Made by a program: the position numbers and the translations under genes. From NCBI GenBank assembly GCA_902610655.1, contig CACLWL010000010.1:1-33015 (forward strand): a stretch of DNA of 33,015 bases, read 5' to 3'. How positions within the stretch are numbered: position 1 is the first letter of the stretch; every line of letters begins with the position of its first letter. Shown here piece by piece: positions 23,776 to 32,632 of the stretch. The stretch comes from an uncultured Pelagibacteraceae bacterium (GTDB taxonomy: Bacteria > Pseudomonadota > Alphaproteobacteria > Pelagibacterales > Pelagibacteraceae). The notes below the pieces were generated by a model that searched no databases, was not told the origin of the DNA, and worked only from the letters and a program-made list of their open reading frames with translations.

Positions 23776-24106
23776 AAATTTAAAATTAATTGTTAACAAC
23801 GCTTTAAAAAAAGATAAAAATTATTTTTTTGAAAAGAATGAACTTAAATCGATTTTAAACTTGTATGCCAGGATGGTTTCAAATGGATCTTGGAAAGATT
23901 ACGGTTTATCAATTTCAAGTAAACAAGTTACATTTAGTGTTTTTAAAAATGCTACGGAAAATGCAGTATATAATATTTGTAAAAAATTTAAGCCTCTAAG
24001 TCAAAATTTGAAATATTCAATTACAGACTCGAATGGTAATATTTTAAATAACTCATCAAATTTGGAAAACCTGATTTTGAAAACAAATTGGAAAAAAATT
24101 AAATAA
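23768..24106 (+). CDS. DUF2794 family protein, function unknown
   Basis: 112 residues. The stretch FFEKNELKSILNLYARMVSNGSWKDYGL, followed by VTFSVFKNATENAVYNICK, matches the alphaproteobacterial DUF2794 pattern (Leu-x-Leu-Tyr-x-Arg-Met-Val, Trp-Arg/Lys-Asp-Tyr). No signal peptide or membrane span is seen, so it is probably cytoplasmic. It is translationally coupled to yciB by an 8-base overlap and ends 5 bases from the convergent Bax-inhibitor-like gene. No function is known to me. Confidence 0.8.
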   Translation: MNRNLKLIVNNALKKDKNYFFEKNELKSILNLYARMVSNGSWKDYGLSISSKQVTFSVFKNATENAVYNICKKFKPLSQNLKYSITDSNGNILNNSSNLENLILKTNWKKIK

Positions 24107-24111
24107 AGAAC

Positions 24112-24864
24112 TTACCTTCTTTGTCCAAACAATCTTAGAAGCATTATAAACAAATTTATAAAATCTAGATATAAAGTTAGTGCACCCATCACAGCTTTTT
24201 TACCTATAACTTCACCACTATCTGATGCTGCATACATATTTTTTATTTTTTGAGTGTCATATGCAGTTAAGCCCACGAAAATTAAAACTCCTAATATAGA
24301 TACGATAAAGTACATCATTGCAGATTTAAGGAATATATTCACAAGTGAAGCAATTATTATTCCAATTAAACCCATCATTAAAAATGAGCCTAGCTTAGTT
24401 AAATCTCTTTTTGTTGTGTATCCATAAATACTCATTGCTCCAAATGTTGCAGAAGTTATAAAGAAAACCCTAGCAACACTCACTCCTGTATAAACTAATA
24501 GTATCCATGATAACGATAACCCCATTAAAGCTGCAAAGATCCAAAATACTGTTTGTGCTTTAGCGGCACTCATTTTATTTATTCCAAAACTCATATAAAA
24601 AACAACTCCTAAAGGAGCCAACATAACAACCCATTTAAGTCCTGAAAAAAATAATGCATTACCAATGTTGGTAAACCCAGTAATGGCACCACTAGGATCA
24701 GTAACCACTGAAGCTTTAAATGATAATAATGCAATTATACCAGTCAATAATACTCCGGTTGCCATGTAGTTGTAAATTTTTAGCATGTAGGATCTTAATC
24801 CCTCATCCCAAACTACTGTTTTTTTGGCTGTTGCTTGAAAAATGTTTTGTTTATTAAAATTCAT
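24112..24864 (-). CDS. Bax inhibitor-1 / YccA family membrane protein
   Basis: 250 residues with seven hydrophobic segments. The N-terminal VWDEGLRSYMLKIYNYMATGVLLTG, the central SATFGAMSIYGYTTKRDLTKLG and the C-terminal VGLTAYDTQKIKNMY with GALTLYLDFINLFIMLLRLFG are hallmark sequences of the bacterial BI-1/TMBIM family. Members are pH- or calcium-linked leak channels or FtsH-interacting proteins; the role here is unknown. It is divergent from the aldo/keto reductase, with 62 bases between the two starts. Confidence 0.92.
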   Translation of the reverse strand: MNFNKQNIFQATAKKTVVWDEGLRSYMLKIYNYMATGVLLTGIIALLSFKASVVTDPSGAITGFTNIGNALFFSGLKWVVMLAPLGVVFYMSFGINKMSAAKAQTVFWIFAALMGLSLSWILLVYTGVSVARVFFITSATFGAMSIYGYTTKRDLTKLGSFLMMGLIGIIIASLVNIFLKSAMMYFIVSILGVLIFVGLTAYDTQKIKNMYAASDSGEVIGKKAVMGALTLYLDFINLFIMLLRLFGQRR

Positions 24865-24926
24865 AAAGTTATATATAGTAATTTTTTAAAATATTTTCAA
24901 GAAGTCATAATAATTGTAAACTTTTT

Positions 24927-25964
24927 ATGAATTACAAAAAGCTAGGAAATACTGACTTAAAAGTTAGCACAATATGTCTCGGTACAATGACATGGGGAGA
25001 GCAAAATTCTCAGGATGAGGGTTTTCAACAAATGGACTATGCAATTGATCAAGGGGTAAATTTTTGGGATACAGCAGAATTATATTCCATTCCACCGAAA
25101 GCTGAGACATTTGGGTATACTGAAACTATCATAGGTAACTGGTTTAAAAATAGTAAAAAAAGAGACAAGATAATATTAGCTACTAAAGTTTGCGGTCCAA
25201 TGAGATCCTATGTACGAGGTGGCGGAAACCAATATGGAAAGAAAAATTTAACAGAGGCAATTGAAGGAAGCCTAAAAAGACTTCAAACAGATTATATAGA
25301 TTTATATCAATTACATTGGCCTGAAAGAAATACAAATATGTTTGGCAGACTTGGTTATGAGCATTCTGCTGATGAGAATTGGAATAAATTTGAAGATATA
25401 TTAGAAAATTTACAAAAATTTATTGAAGCTGGAAAAATAAGATATCTTGGTCTATCTAATGAAACTCCTTGGGGAGTAAGTAAATTCCTTGAAATATCAA
25501 AGGAAAAAAAACTTCCTAGAATGATGTCGATTCAAAACCCTTATAATTTACTTAATAGATCTTACGAAGTTGGTTTAGCTGAAATTTCTGTTAGAAATGA
25601 AATAGGACTTTTAGCTTATTCGCCATTAGCAATAGGTTATTTGACAGGAAAATATAGAAATAATGAAAAACCAAAAAAGTCAAGATTGGATCATGATTAT
25701 AATTTTTGGACAAGATACAATAAACCAAATAGAGAAAATGCTGTAGAGGCATACTACCAAATTTCAAAGGAAAATAATTTAGATATGGCTCAAATGTCCC
25801 TAAAATTTTGTGAGATACAACCATTTGTAACAAGTGTAATAATTGGAGCAACAACAATGCAGCAGTTGAAAACTAATATAGAAAGTGTAAATGTTAAATT
25901 AAATGACAAAATTATAAAAAGCATAAATGAAATTCAAAAATTATATCCTAATCCATGTCCTTAA
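24927..25964 (+). CDS. Aldo/keto reductase (Tas-like)
   Basis: 345 residues, NADPH-dependent TIM-barrel reductase. The catalytic tetrad is Asp48 and Tyr53 (FWDTAELYS), Lys87 (LATKV) and His130 (YQLHWPER). The sequence MNYKKLGNTDLKVSTICLGTMTWGEQN and the insert after the Lys region resemble E. coli Tas, whose physiological substrate is unsettled. The C-terminal SVIIGATTMQQLKTNI holds the NADPH-phosphate site region. The stop overlaps the IalB-like gene start by 10 bases. Confidence 0.93.
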   Translation: MNYKKLGNTDLKVSTICLGTMTWGEQNSQDEGFQQMDYAIDQGVNFWDTAELYSIPPKAETFGYTETIIGNWFKNSKKRDKIILATKVCGPMRSYVRGGGNQYGKKNLTEAIEGSLKRLQTDYIDLYQLHWPERNTNMFGRLGYEHSADENWNKFEDILENLQKFIEAGKIRYLGLSNETPWGVSKFLEISKEKKLPRMMSIQNPYNLLNRSYEVGLAEISVRNEIGLLAYSPLAIGYLTGKYRNNEKPKKSRLDHDYNFWTRYNKPNRENAVEAYYQISKENNLDMAQMSLKFCEIQPFVTSVIIGATTMQQLKTNIESVNVKLNDKIIKSINEIQKLYPNPCP

Positions 25965-26461
25965 TTAATAAATTTTTCATAACTTTAATTTTAATATTAT
26001 TTCCTTTTAATTTAATAGCTGAGGAAGTTAAAAAAGTAGGAAAGTTTAAAGATTGGGAAACAATGGTTTTATCTAAATCTAATAGTATTGTATGTTTTGC
26101 TCAATCAAAACCAGTTCTACAATCACCAAAAAATAATAAAAGAGATTCTAGATTGTTTGTAACTTTCAGACCTGGTGAAAAAATTGTAGACGAAATTAGC
26201 ATTACTGCTGGATATGAATTTAATAAACAAAATTCAATAACTGCAAAATCAGGAAAGTTCAGGTACAAATTTGATATTTCACAACAAAATTTTGCGTGGA
26301 TTGCAGATAATAAAGTTGAAAGAAAAATGATTAGAACAATGAAAAAAGGATCAAGATTAATGATTTCTGGATATAACTCATCTGGCTCACAAACAATTGA
26401 TCATTATTCGTTACTGGGTTTTACAAAAGCTTATAATGAAGCAAAAAAAAGTTGTAGCTAA
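25955..26461 (+). CDS. IalB-like (invasion-associated locus B family) secreted protein
   Basis: 168 residues with a signal peptide (about 1-22, ending LIAEE). The rest matches the IalB pattern of Alphaproteobacteria: FKDWETMVLS near the start, Cys in SIVCFAQ, RDSRLFVTFRPGEKIVDEISI, MKKGSRLMISGYNSSGSQTIDHYSLLGFTKA and a near-terminal Cys (KSCS). The two cysteines could form a disulfide. Periplasmic or envelope location is likely. Bartonella IalB is linked to erythrocyte invasion, but homologues in free-living species have no known role. It overlaps both neighbours. Confidence 0.82.
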   Translation: MSLINKFFITLILILFPFNLIAEEVKKVGKFKDWETMVLSKSNSIVCFAQSKPVLQSPKNNKRDSRLFVTFRPGEKIVDEISITAGYEFNKQNSITAKSGKFRYKFDISQQNFAWIADNKVERKMIRTMKKGSRLMISGYNSSGSQTIDHYSLLGFTKAYNEAKKSCS

Positions 26462-27647
26462 AAAAAAACAAAATAGAAAAATTGTACTTGCCTATTCTGG
26501 TGGTCTTGACACATCTATAATTCTAAAATGGCTTCAGGAAAACTTTAATGCAGAAGTAATAGCTTATACTGCAAATATTGGACAAGAGCTTGATAAAAAT
26601 AAAATTATTAGAAACGCTAAACGTTTAGGCGTGAAGAAAGTAATAATTGAAAATTTACAAAACGAATTCGTAAGAGATTATGTTTTTCCAATGATTAGAG
26701 GTCACGCAATTTATGAAGGTGTGTATTTACTTGGAACATCTATAGCTAGACCTTTGATTGCAAAAGCACAAATTAAAATAGCTAAAAAGTTTAGAGCTTA
26801 TGCTGTTTCGCATGGAGCTACTGGAAAAGGAAATGACCAAGTGAGATTTGAGCTTGGATACCATTTCTTTGACAGAAAAATAAAAATAATTGCCCCATGG
26901 AGAATTTGGAATTTAAACTCTAGATCTGATCTTATAGAATATGCAAAAAAGAATAAGATACCGATACCGAAAGATAAGAAAGGAGAGCCGCCATTTTCTA
27001 TTGACGATAATTTATTTCATACATCAACAGAAGGAAAAATTTTGGAAAATCCTAGAAATACTGCACCTGAATATATATTTCAGAGAAGTAACTCACCTGA
27101 AAAAGCTCCCAATAAACCTGCTTACGTAACTATTAATTTTAATAAAAGTGATCCAACTGGATTAAATGGTAAAAAATTATCTCCATTTAAACTTTTAGGT
27201 AAGTTGAACCATATAGCCGGGAAAAATGGTATTGGAAGAGTAGATTTAGTAGAAAATAGATTCTTAGGTTTAAAGTCAAGAGGTGTTTACGAAACTCCCG
27301 GTGGCACATTGCTAATGGTTGCACATAGAGCAATTGAATCAGTCACTTTAGATAAATCAACGATGCATTTAAAAGAAAACATTATGTTTCGATATGCAGA
27401 ATTAATTTACAATGGTTTCTGGTTTTCTAAGGAGAGATTTAAATTACAAAAAATAATTGATACAAAAAAGAATAAAGTGAATGGTTCTGTAAAATTAAAA
27501 TTATATAAGGGTAATATAACGATTATTTCAAGAAATACTAAAAGCAAAGCTTATTCAGTTAAAAATGTTTCTTTTGAAGAAAATAAAAGCTTTAATAAAA
27601 AAAGTGTAGAAAAATTCATAAACTTCCATAAAAAAAAATTGAGATAA
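26436..27647 (+). CDS. argG: Argininosuccinate synthase
   Basis: 403 residues from the ATG at 26436. The frame is open further upstream (to 26397), but those codons lie within the IalB-like gene and do not look like ArgG. The enzyme joins citrulline and aspartate using ATP in arginine synthesis. Signatures: the ATP-binding AYSGGLDTS, YEGVYLLGTSIARPLIAK, SHGATGKGNDQVRFE and GRVDLVENRFLGLKSRG. The ATG overlaps the IalB-like stop by 26 bases. The stop abuts the convergent folD stop with no gap. Confidence 0.97.
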   Translation: MKQKKVVAKKKQNRKIVLAYSGGLDTSIILKWLQENFNAEVIAYTANIGQELDKNKIIRNAKRLGVKKVIIENLQNEFVRDYVFPMIRGHAIYEGVYLLGTSIARPLIAKAQIKIAKKFRAYAVSHGATGKGNDQVRFELGYHFFDRKIKIIAPWRIWNLNSRSDLIEYAKKNKIPIPKDKKGEPPFSIDDNLFHTSTEGKILENPRNTAPEYIFQRSNSPEKAPNKPAYVTINFNKSDPTGLNGKKLSPFKLLGKLNHIAGKNGIGRVDLVENRFLGLKSRGVYETPGGTLLMVAHRAIESVTLDKSTMHLKENIMFRYAELIYNGFWFSKERFKLQKIIDTKKNKVNGSVKLKLYKGNITIISRNTKSKAYSVKNVSFEENKSFNKKSVEKFINFHKKKLR

Positions 27648-28493
27648 TTATCTTTGAGATCTTTTAAAACACTCGACCGTATTCTTTAACAAACAAGCAA
27701 TGGTCATAGGTCCCACTCCACCAGGAACTGGGGTAATTGCTTTAGCAATTTTCGAAACCTCGTCAAATGCAACGTCTCCAACAATACCTTTATCTATTTT
27801 ATTGATACCTACATCAATTACGATTGCATCTTTTTTAATCCAATCACCTTTCACTAGCTCAGGAATTCCAACTGCTGCTACCACTATATCGCCTTTAAGG
27901 CACTCCTCCTTTAAATCTTTTGTCTTAGAGTGGGTTATTGTAACTGTACAATTCTCTTTTAACAGAAGTTGTGTCATTGGTTTACCATTTAGATTTGATC
28001 TTCCCACAACTACTGCTTTTTTTCCACTTAAATTTGGCTCCATTTTTTTAATCAGTAGATAACATCCTAAAGGCGTACAAGGAACTGAGCTTTCATATCC
28101 AGACGAAAGATTGCCCACATTAACAGGGTGAAAGCCATCGACATCTTTTTCAGGAATTATAGTCTCTATTACTTTTTTTTTATCTATATGTTTTGGTAAA
28201 GGTAGCTGAACCAAAATGCCAGATACTGTATCATCTTTATTTAGTTCATCAATTTTGTTCAATATAGTTTTCTCTTCTACATTACTTGGGTATTTAATTA
28301 CCTCAGATTTTAGTCCAACTTCTTTTGCTGATTTCTCTTTATTTCTAACATAAATTTGACTTGGTGCGAGATCTCCAATTAAAATTACCGTAAGACCAGG
28401 AACCTTGTTATATTTAGCTTTTAAAGCTAAGACTTCTTTTTTTAATTCTAGTCTCAAATTTGCAGCTTCTTTTTTCCCATCTATTAAAATCAT
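27648..28493 (-). CDS. folD: Bifunctional methylenetetrahydrofolate dehydrogenase/cyclohydrolase
   Basis: 281 residues. FolD converts 5,10-methylene-THF to 10-formyl-THF using NADP. Tyr48 and Lys52 in QIYVRNKEKSAKEVG are the catalytic pair. GILVQLPLPKHID, DVDGFHPVNVG, CTPLGCY, VVGRSNLNGKPM and PVPGGVGPMTIA are diagnostic. It starts 6 bases after the yggT stop, as the last gene of the hemC-hemD-mscS-yggT-folD series, and abuts argG at its end. Confidence 0.97.
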   Translation of the reverse strand: MILIDGKKEAANLRLELKKEVLALKAKYNKVPGLTVILIGDLAPSQIYVRNKEKSAKEVGLKSEVIKYPSNVEEKTILNKIDELNKDDTVSGILVQLPLPKHIDKKKVIETIIPEKDVDGFHPVNVGNLSSGYESSVPCTPLGCYLLIKKMEPNLSGKKAVVVGRSNLNGKPMTQLLLKENCTVTITHSKTKDLKEECLKGDIVVAAVGIPELVKGDWIKKDAIVIDVGINKIDKGIVGDVAFDEVSKIAKAITPVPGGVGPMTIACLLKNTVECFKRSQR

Positions 28494-28499
28494 AATTAG

Positions 28500-28790
28500 T
28501 TAAAATAAAATTGGTGCTAGATAAAGCTTCATACACACTTCTACAAACCATATCAACAAAAGAAGAATAATAGGAGAGATATCGAAAGCACCAAGATTAG
28601 GTAAAAAACGCCTAATATGAAATAACAATGGTTCAGTTAATCGATAAGTGAAGTCTAAAACTAAATATACAAATCTATTAGAGGTATTTAATACGTTAAA
28701 CGCCACTAACCAGCTAATAATTACATTTGCAACAACAACATAAGTGTAAAGTTTTAAAACTTGAAGCACCAAGTAAAATAATGCAATCAT
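28500..28790 (-). CDS. YggT family membrane protein
   Basis: 96 residues with two hydrophobic segments and the YGGT signature: VVVANVIISWLVAFNVLNTSN, then VLDFTYRLTEPLLFHIRRFLPNLGAFDISPIILLL. The Arg-Phe-x-Pro and Asp-Ile-Ser-Pro elements are typical. The family is linked to cell shape or ion homeostasis in other bacteria, without a defined mechanism. The ATG overlaps the MscS-family stop by 4 bases (ATGA type). Confidence 0.88.
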   Translation of the reverse strand: MIALFYLVLQVLKLYTYVVVANVIISWLVAFNVLNTSNRFVYLVLDFTYRLTEPLLFHIRRFLPNLGAFDISPIILLLLIWFVEVCMKLYLAPILF

Positions 28791-29872
28791 TTTTTTTCTA
28801 CGTAAATTGATTGACTTGGAAATGCAAAAGATGCTCCATTTTTTTCAACAATCTGTTTAATTTGAATTGCCAATCTTTCCTTAACGGAAAGCCATTTTTC
28901 CCATTCATCAGTCTTAGTGAAACAACGAACATACATATCTATAGAACTTTCAGCAAACTTATCTATTCTAACTGCATAACCAATTTCGGAGTCAAAGTCT
29001 TCATGACTTTTTATATAATTTTCGATTTCATCTCTGATTTTTTTAAGTTGATCTACAGTAGAATCATATTGAAGATTGATAATCCAACTTATAATCCAAT
29101 TTGTTGTTTGACTTACATTAATTACAGCATTTTCAGCAAATTGAAAATTTGGAATTATTGCTAATGATTTATCAAACTTTCTTATTGTAGTTGATCTAAA
29201 ACCAATTTTTTCAACTATACCTTCTATAATTCCTTCAACTAAAATCCAGTCTCCCATCTTAAAACGTTTTTCTACTAATACTAAAATTCCTGAGATTAAA
29301 TTTTTAAATAAATCTTGTGCCCCTAAGGCCACAGCAACACCAAAAAGTCCAAGACCAGCAATTATTGGGCCAATTTTTATTCCCCATAATTCTAAAACTG
29401 CAGCGGCTCCTAAAATAAAAATTAATACTTTTAATGATTTTATAATCCACCCAATTAATTCTCTTGTAAGAATTCTACCTAATCCACTAAGTATATATGA
29501 AATCGGTTCAATTATTTGATGAATAATCCAAAAAAGCAAAATTGTTATCAATGTTCTATTAATATTTTCCACAAATGACCTGGTATCATCTGAAAACGAC
29601 ATATAATAGCTAGCAATAAAAAATCCTAAAACAACAGGTAAGAATCTTGCTGGTCCCTCCATTGCTTTCACAAATGTATCATCCAGTTTATTCGTAGTTT
29701 TTTGTGAAATAATTTCTAACTTTTTAATTATTAATTTACTTATTAACCCTCTAAAAATTAAAAAAATTAAAAAAATTCCTAGCCCAATCAAAATTTCAAA
29801 TATATCAATACCTAAAATCCCTCTATTCCAAACAGATAAAAATAAACCTTTAAAGTTATTAAAAATTTCCAT
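28787..29872 (-). CDS. MscS-family mechanosensitive channel
   Basis: 361 residues. Several N-terminal hydrophobic segments are followed by the pore-lining and beta-domain signature of MscS: IIAGLGLFGVAVALGAQDLFKNLISGILVLVEKRFKMGDWI, then VEKIGFRSTTIRKFDKSLAIIPN. This places it in the YnaI/YbdG-like group with extra N-terminal spans rather than minimal MscS. It would gate under membrane tension during osmotic downshock. It is packed between hemD (2-base gap) and yggT (4-base overlap). Confidence 0.92.
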   Translation of the reverse strand: MEIFNNFKGLFLSVWNRGILGIDIFEILIGLGIFLIFLIFRGLISKLIIKKLEIISQKTTNKLDDTFVKAMEGPARFLPVVLGFFIASYYMSFSDDTRSFVENINRTLITILLFWIIHQIIEPISYILSGLGRILTRELIGWIIKSLKVLIFILGAAAVLELWGIKIGPIIAGLGLFGVAVALGAQDLFKNLISGILVLVEKRFKMGDWILVEGIIEGIVEKIGFRSTTIRKFDKSLAIIPNFQFAENAVINVSQTTNWIISWIINLQYDSTVDQLKKIRDEIENYIKSHEDFDSEIGYAVRIDKFAESSIDMYVRCFTKTDEWEKWLSVKERLAIQIKQIVEKNGASFAFPSQSIYVEKK

Positions 29873-29874
29873 AA

Positions 29875-30573
29875 TTAAATTTTATACAGTAAAAATTCTT
29901 CTTCTCCAGGATTAAAAAGAAATATTTTTTTCCACTTAATTTCATTTAAAACTGAAGAGGTTTTTTCACTTATGCACATTAAGTTAGTTTTCATCCAAAG
30001 ACTCTGCAGATTATAATTTTTTATCATTTTAAGAAAACTTTCAGCACTATTTTTAGAATAAATATACACAATATCTGGTATTTTATCTTTTAATTTATTT
30101 ATCTCCTCTGGATTAAATTTTTCTTGATGAATGGCTTTATAATTAATTATCCTTTTAAGATTATATCCTTCTAAAATTAGTTTTTTATCAAGATCTGAAG
30201 ATATAGTTTCGCCAGTAACATAAATTAATTTACCTAAAGATATTTTAAAATTTTGTAAAATTATCTCTTTAAGATTTTCTGCATTTCCACCTGCTACATA
30301 TATATTTTGAAATCCTCTAGACTTAGCCATTTTTTCAGTAGAATTTCCTACACAAAAACAGTTAATTTTTTTATTAATTCTTTGCGTATCTAAAAATTTA
30401 ATTGCGTTAGCACTTGTGAATATTATTCCTTTAAAAATTGAAAAATCTAAGTTTTTATAAGTTATTTGCTCAATATTTATAATTGGTAAATGAGAAACAA
30501 TATGTCCCAAAGATTTAAACCTTAACATTAGCTCGTAACAATCATCAAATGGTCTGGTAAATAAAATGTGCAT
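29875..30573 (-). CDS. hemD: Uroporphyrinogen-III synthase
   Basis: 232 residues. HemD sequences diverge strongly; recognition rests on HILFTRPFDDCYELM at the N-terminus, FKGIIFTSANAIKFL, FCVGNSTEKMAKSRGF and VYIYSKNSAESFLKMI, together with the adjacent hemC (2-base gap). It cyclises hydroxymethylbilane to uroporphyrinogen III with D-ring inversion, the step after HemC. The final residues are hydrophobic and short compared with some homologues, but the two-lobed layout seems complete. Confidence 0.88.
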   Translation of the reverse strand: MHILFTRPFDDCYELMLRFKSLGHIVSHLPIINIEQITYKNLDFSIFKGIIFTSANAIKFLDTQRINKKINCFCVGNSTEKMAKSRGFQNIYVAGGNAENLKEIILQNFKISLGKLIYVTGETISSDLDKKLILEGYNLKRIINYKAIHQEKFNPEEINKLKDKIPDIVYIYSKNSAESFLKMIKNYNLQSLWMKTNLMCISEKTSSVLNEIKWKKIFLFNPGEEEFLLYKI

Positions 30574-30575
30574 AT

Positions 30576-31499
30576 TTATCTCTTCTTATAAAGATTCTTA
30601 GATTTTTTTTTTATTTTTTCACCAAGTTCTTTTCCAATCAAACTTGCTAAATTTAATTTTTTTGAGGATTTAATATAAAATCTTTTCTTTCCATCCAGGG
30701 AAAATAGTTCTGCTACTAAAGTTAACTTTTTATTTTTTATTTTTGCATTTACTCCAACAGGTGTTTCGCAATCACCTTTTAAGACTTTAAGAACATCTCT
30801 CTCTGCATTTGCACATTTCTCTGTTTGTAAATGATTTATATCTTTTAATAATTTAATTATTTTATTATCATTTTTTCTACATTGTAAAGCGATTACACCT
30901 TGTCCAGCACTTGGTATTATTTCTGATAAAGAAAAAACCTGAGAAATACTATTTACCATTTTTAAACTTTTCAAACCAGCATATGACAAAATTATCGCGT
31001 CATATAATTTGTTTTTTAATTTTTTTATTCTTGTGTCTACATTTCCCCTTATCAATTTATAAGTGAGATCATTTCTTATTCTCTTCAATTGGAATTCTCT
31101 TCTAAAAGACGAAGTGCCTATAACAGAATTTCTTGGTAGGTTTTTAAACTTTTGTTTATCTCTGCTTATTAGAACATCTCTGGGATCATTTCTTTTTAAA
31201 AAACAATTTACTAATAATTTTTTAGATTCAGTCGAAGGTATATCTTTCAAAGCATGGATGGCTATATCAATTTTTTTAGATAACAGTTCATATTCTATTT
31301 TTTTTGTGAATAAACCTTTCCCACCAATGTCTGATATTCTTCTGTTTTGGACTACGTCCCCCTTGGTAGTTATTTTTTTGATCTCTACAGATGTAATTCC
31401 AAAATTTGACTTAATTCTTTGAATTTCTTTTTTTGCTGTTTTTGCGTAAATAAGAGCCAGTTTACTTTTTCGTGCTCCTATTATAATTTTTTTTTTCAT
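30576..31499 (-). CDS. hemC: Porphobilinogen deaminase (hydroxymethylbilane synthase)
   Basis: 307 residues. The dipyrromethane cofactor cysteine is Cys243 in LKGDCETPVGVNA. Asp86 in AIHALKDIPS is the catalytic acid, and IGTSSFRREFQL and IRGNVDTRIKKL bind the pyrrole chain carboxylates. GARKSKLALIYA at the N-terminus supports the ATG at 31499. First gene of the minus-strand haem/folate series and divergent from tsaD across 59 bases. Confidence 0.97.
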   Translation of the reverse strand: MKKKIIIGARKSKLALIYAKTAKKEIQRIKSNFGITSVEIKKITTKGDVVQNRRISDIGGKGLFTKKIEYELLSKKIDIAIHALKDIPSTESKKLLVNCFLKRNDPRDVLISRDKQKFKNLPRNSVIGTSSFRREFQLKRIRNDLTYKLIRGNVDTRIKKLKNKLYDAIILSYAGLKSLKMVNSISQVFSLSEIIPSAGQGVIALQCRKNDNKIIKLLKDINHLQTEKCANAERDVLKVLKGDCETPVGVNAKIKNKKLTLVAELFSLDGKKRFYIKSSKKLNLASLIGKELGEKIKKKSKNLYKKR

Positions 31500-31535
31500 A
31501 AAATTAATTTATAAGTAATTTTTATATTGGAATTG

Positions 31536-31541
31536 TATAAT
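31536..31541 (+). promoter_or_regulatory. Candidate -10 element for tsaD
   Basis: A perfect TATAAT at 31536-31541, preceded directly by TG, lies in the 59-base hemC-tsaD gap. A start near 31548 would leave a leader of only about 11 bases. No clear -35 hexamer or Shine-Dalgarno is seen before the tsaD ATG. Confidence 0.45.
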
Positions 31542-31558
31542 TTAAAAAAACAAAATTA

Positions 31559-32632
31559 ATGAAAAAAAATGCAATAATTTTAGGAATAGAGTCAAGTTGT
31601 GATGAAACAGCAGCTGCAATATTGGAGGAAAGTGACCAAGGTGTGCCAAATTTACTTTCAAATATTGTTTCAAGTCAGGAAGAAATTCATAAAAAGTTTG
31701 GAGGAGTTGTGCCCGAATTAGCAGCAAGATCTCATATAGATAAAATTGATTTAATTGTAAATAAGGCGATTAAAGAAAGTGGTAAAAAATTAAATGATAT
31801 AGATGCTATTGCGGTAACAGCTGGTCCTGGATTAATTGTTTGCTTGTCTGTTGGTTTAAATTTTGCAAAAGCCTTAGCTATGTCTTTAAAAAAACCATTT
31901 ATAGTTGTCAATCATCTGGAAGGTCATGCATTGAGTCCAAAAATAGTGACTGATTTAAAATATCCATATTTACTGTTATTAATATCTGGAGGTCATTCAC
32001 AATATCTCGCCGTAAAAAATTTGGGAAAATATAAAAGACTCGGAACAACTATAGATGATGCATTGGGTGAAGCTTTCGATAAAACTGCAAAATTATTAGG
32101 AATAAAATTTCCTGGTGGTCCTTTTATTGAAAAATATGCGATCAAAGGAAACCAAAATAAGTTTGTTTTGCCAAAACCAATAATAAATAAAGGTGGATGT
32201 AATTTATCTTTTGCTGGTCTTAAAACAGCAGTTCTTAAAATTTCAAAAATACTCAAGAATAAACAAGACAAATATGATCTAGCCGCATCTTTTCAAAAAA
32301 CAATTGAGGAAATTTTAAATAAAAAAACTAAAATTGCTTTTGATGAATTTAAAAAAATATCCTCAAAAAAAAATAATATATTTGTTATTGCTGGAGGAGT
32401 GGCCGCAAACAAAAAAATTAGAGACAATTTAGAAAAATTAAGTTTTAAAGAAAATTTTAAACCAGTTTTTCCACCGCAAAACTTATGCGGAGATAATGCA
32501 GCAATGATCGCTATGGTAGGATTAGAAAAGTTCAAAATGAAAAAATTTAATAATTTGGATTATCCTGCAAAACCAAGGTGGCCATTAGATGAAAATGCTT
32601 CTTTTCTTAAGGGCTCAGGAATTAAATACTAA
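31559..32632 (+). CDS. tsaD: tRNA N6-threonylcarbamoyladenosine transferase TsaD
   Basis: 357 residues. ASKHA-fold enzyme that, with TsaB, TsaC and TsaE, installs t6A37 in ANN-decoding tRNAs. Signatures: ILGIESSCDETAAA at the N-terminus, the metal ligands His119 and His123 in VNHLEGHALSP, LLLISGGHSQY, GEAFDKTAKLLG and GGVAANKKIR. Full length for the family. The N-terminal ATG at 31559 fits the family start. The 3' end overlaps the convergent glycosyltransferase by 4 bases. Confidence 0.97.
   Translation: MKKNAIILGIESSCDETAAAILEESDQGVPNLLSNIVSSQEEIHKKFGGVVPELAARSHIDKIDLIVNKAIKESGKKLNDIDAIAVTAGPGLIVCLSVGLNFAKALAMSLKKPFIVVNHLEGHALSPKIVTDLKYPYLLLLISGGHSQYLAVKNLGKYKRLGTTIDDALGEAFDKTAKLLGIKFPGGPFIEKYAIKGNQNKFVLPKPIINKGGCNLSFAGLKTAVLKISKILKNKQDKYDLAASFQKTIEEILNKKTKIAFDEFKKISSKKNNIFVIAGGVAANKKIRDNLEKLSFKENFKPVFPPQNLCGDNAAMIAMVGLEKFKMKKFNNLDYPAKPRWPLDENASFLKGSGIKY

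Noticed and set aside
24100..24128. AAAGAA/TTCTTT hairpin at the DUF2794/BI-1 junction as a bidirectional terminator
   Set aside because: Six weak A-T-rich pairs without a proper T tract; no better than chance in this AT-rich sequence.
27700..28062. Plus-strand 120-codon frame opposite folD
   Set aside because: Antisense shadow of folD with a hydrophobic composition produced by the complementary codons.
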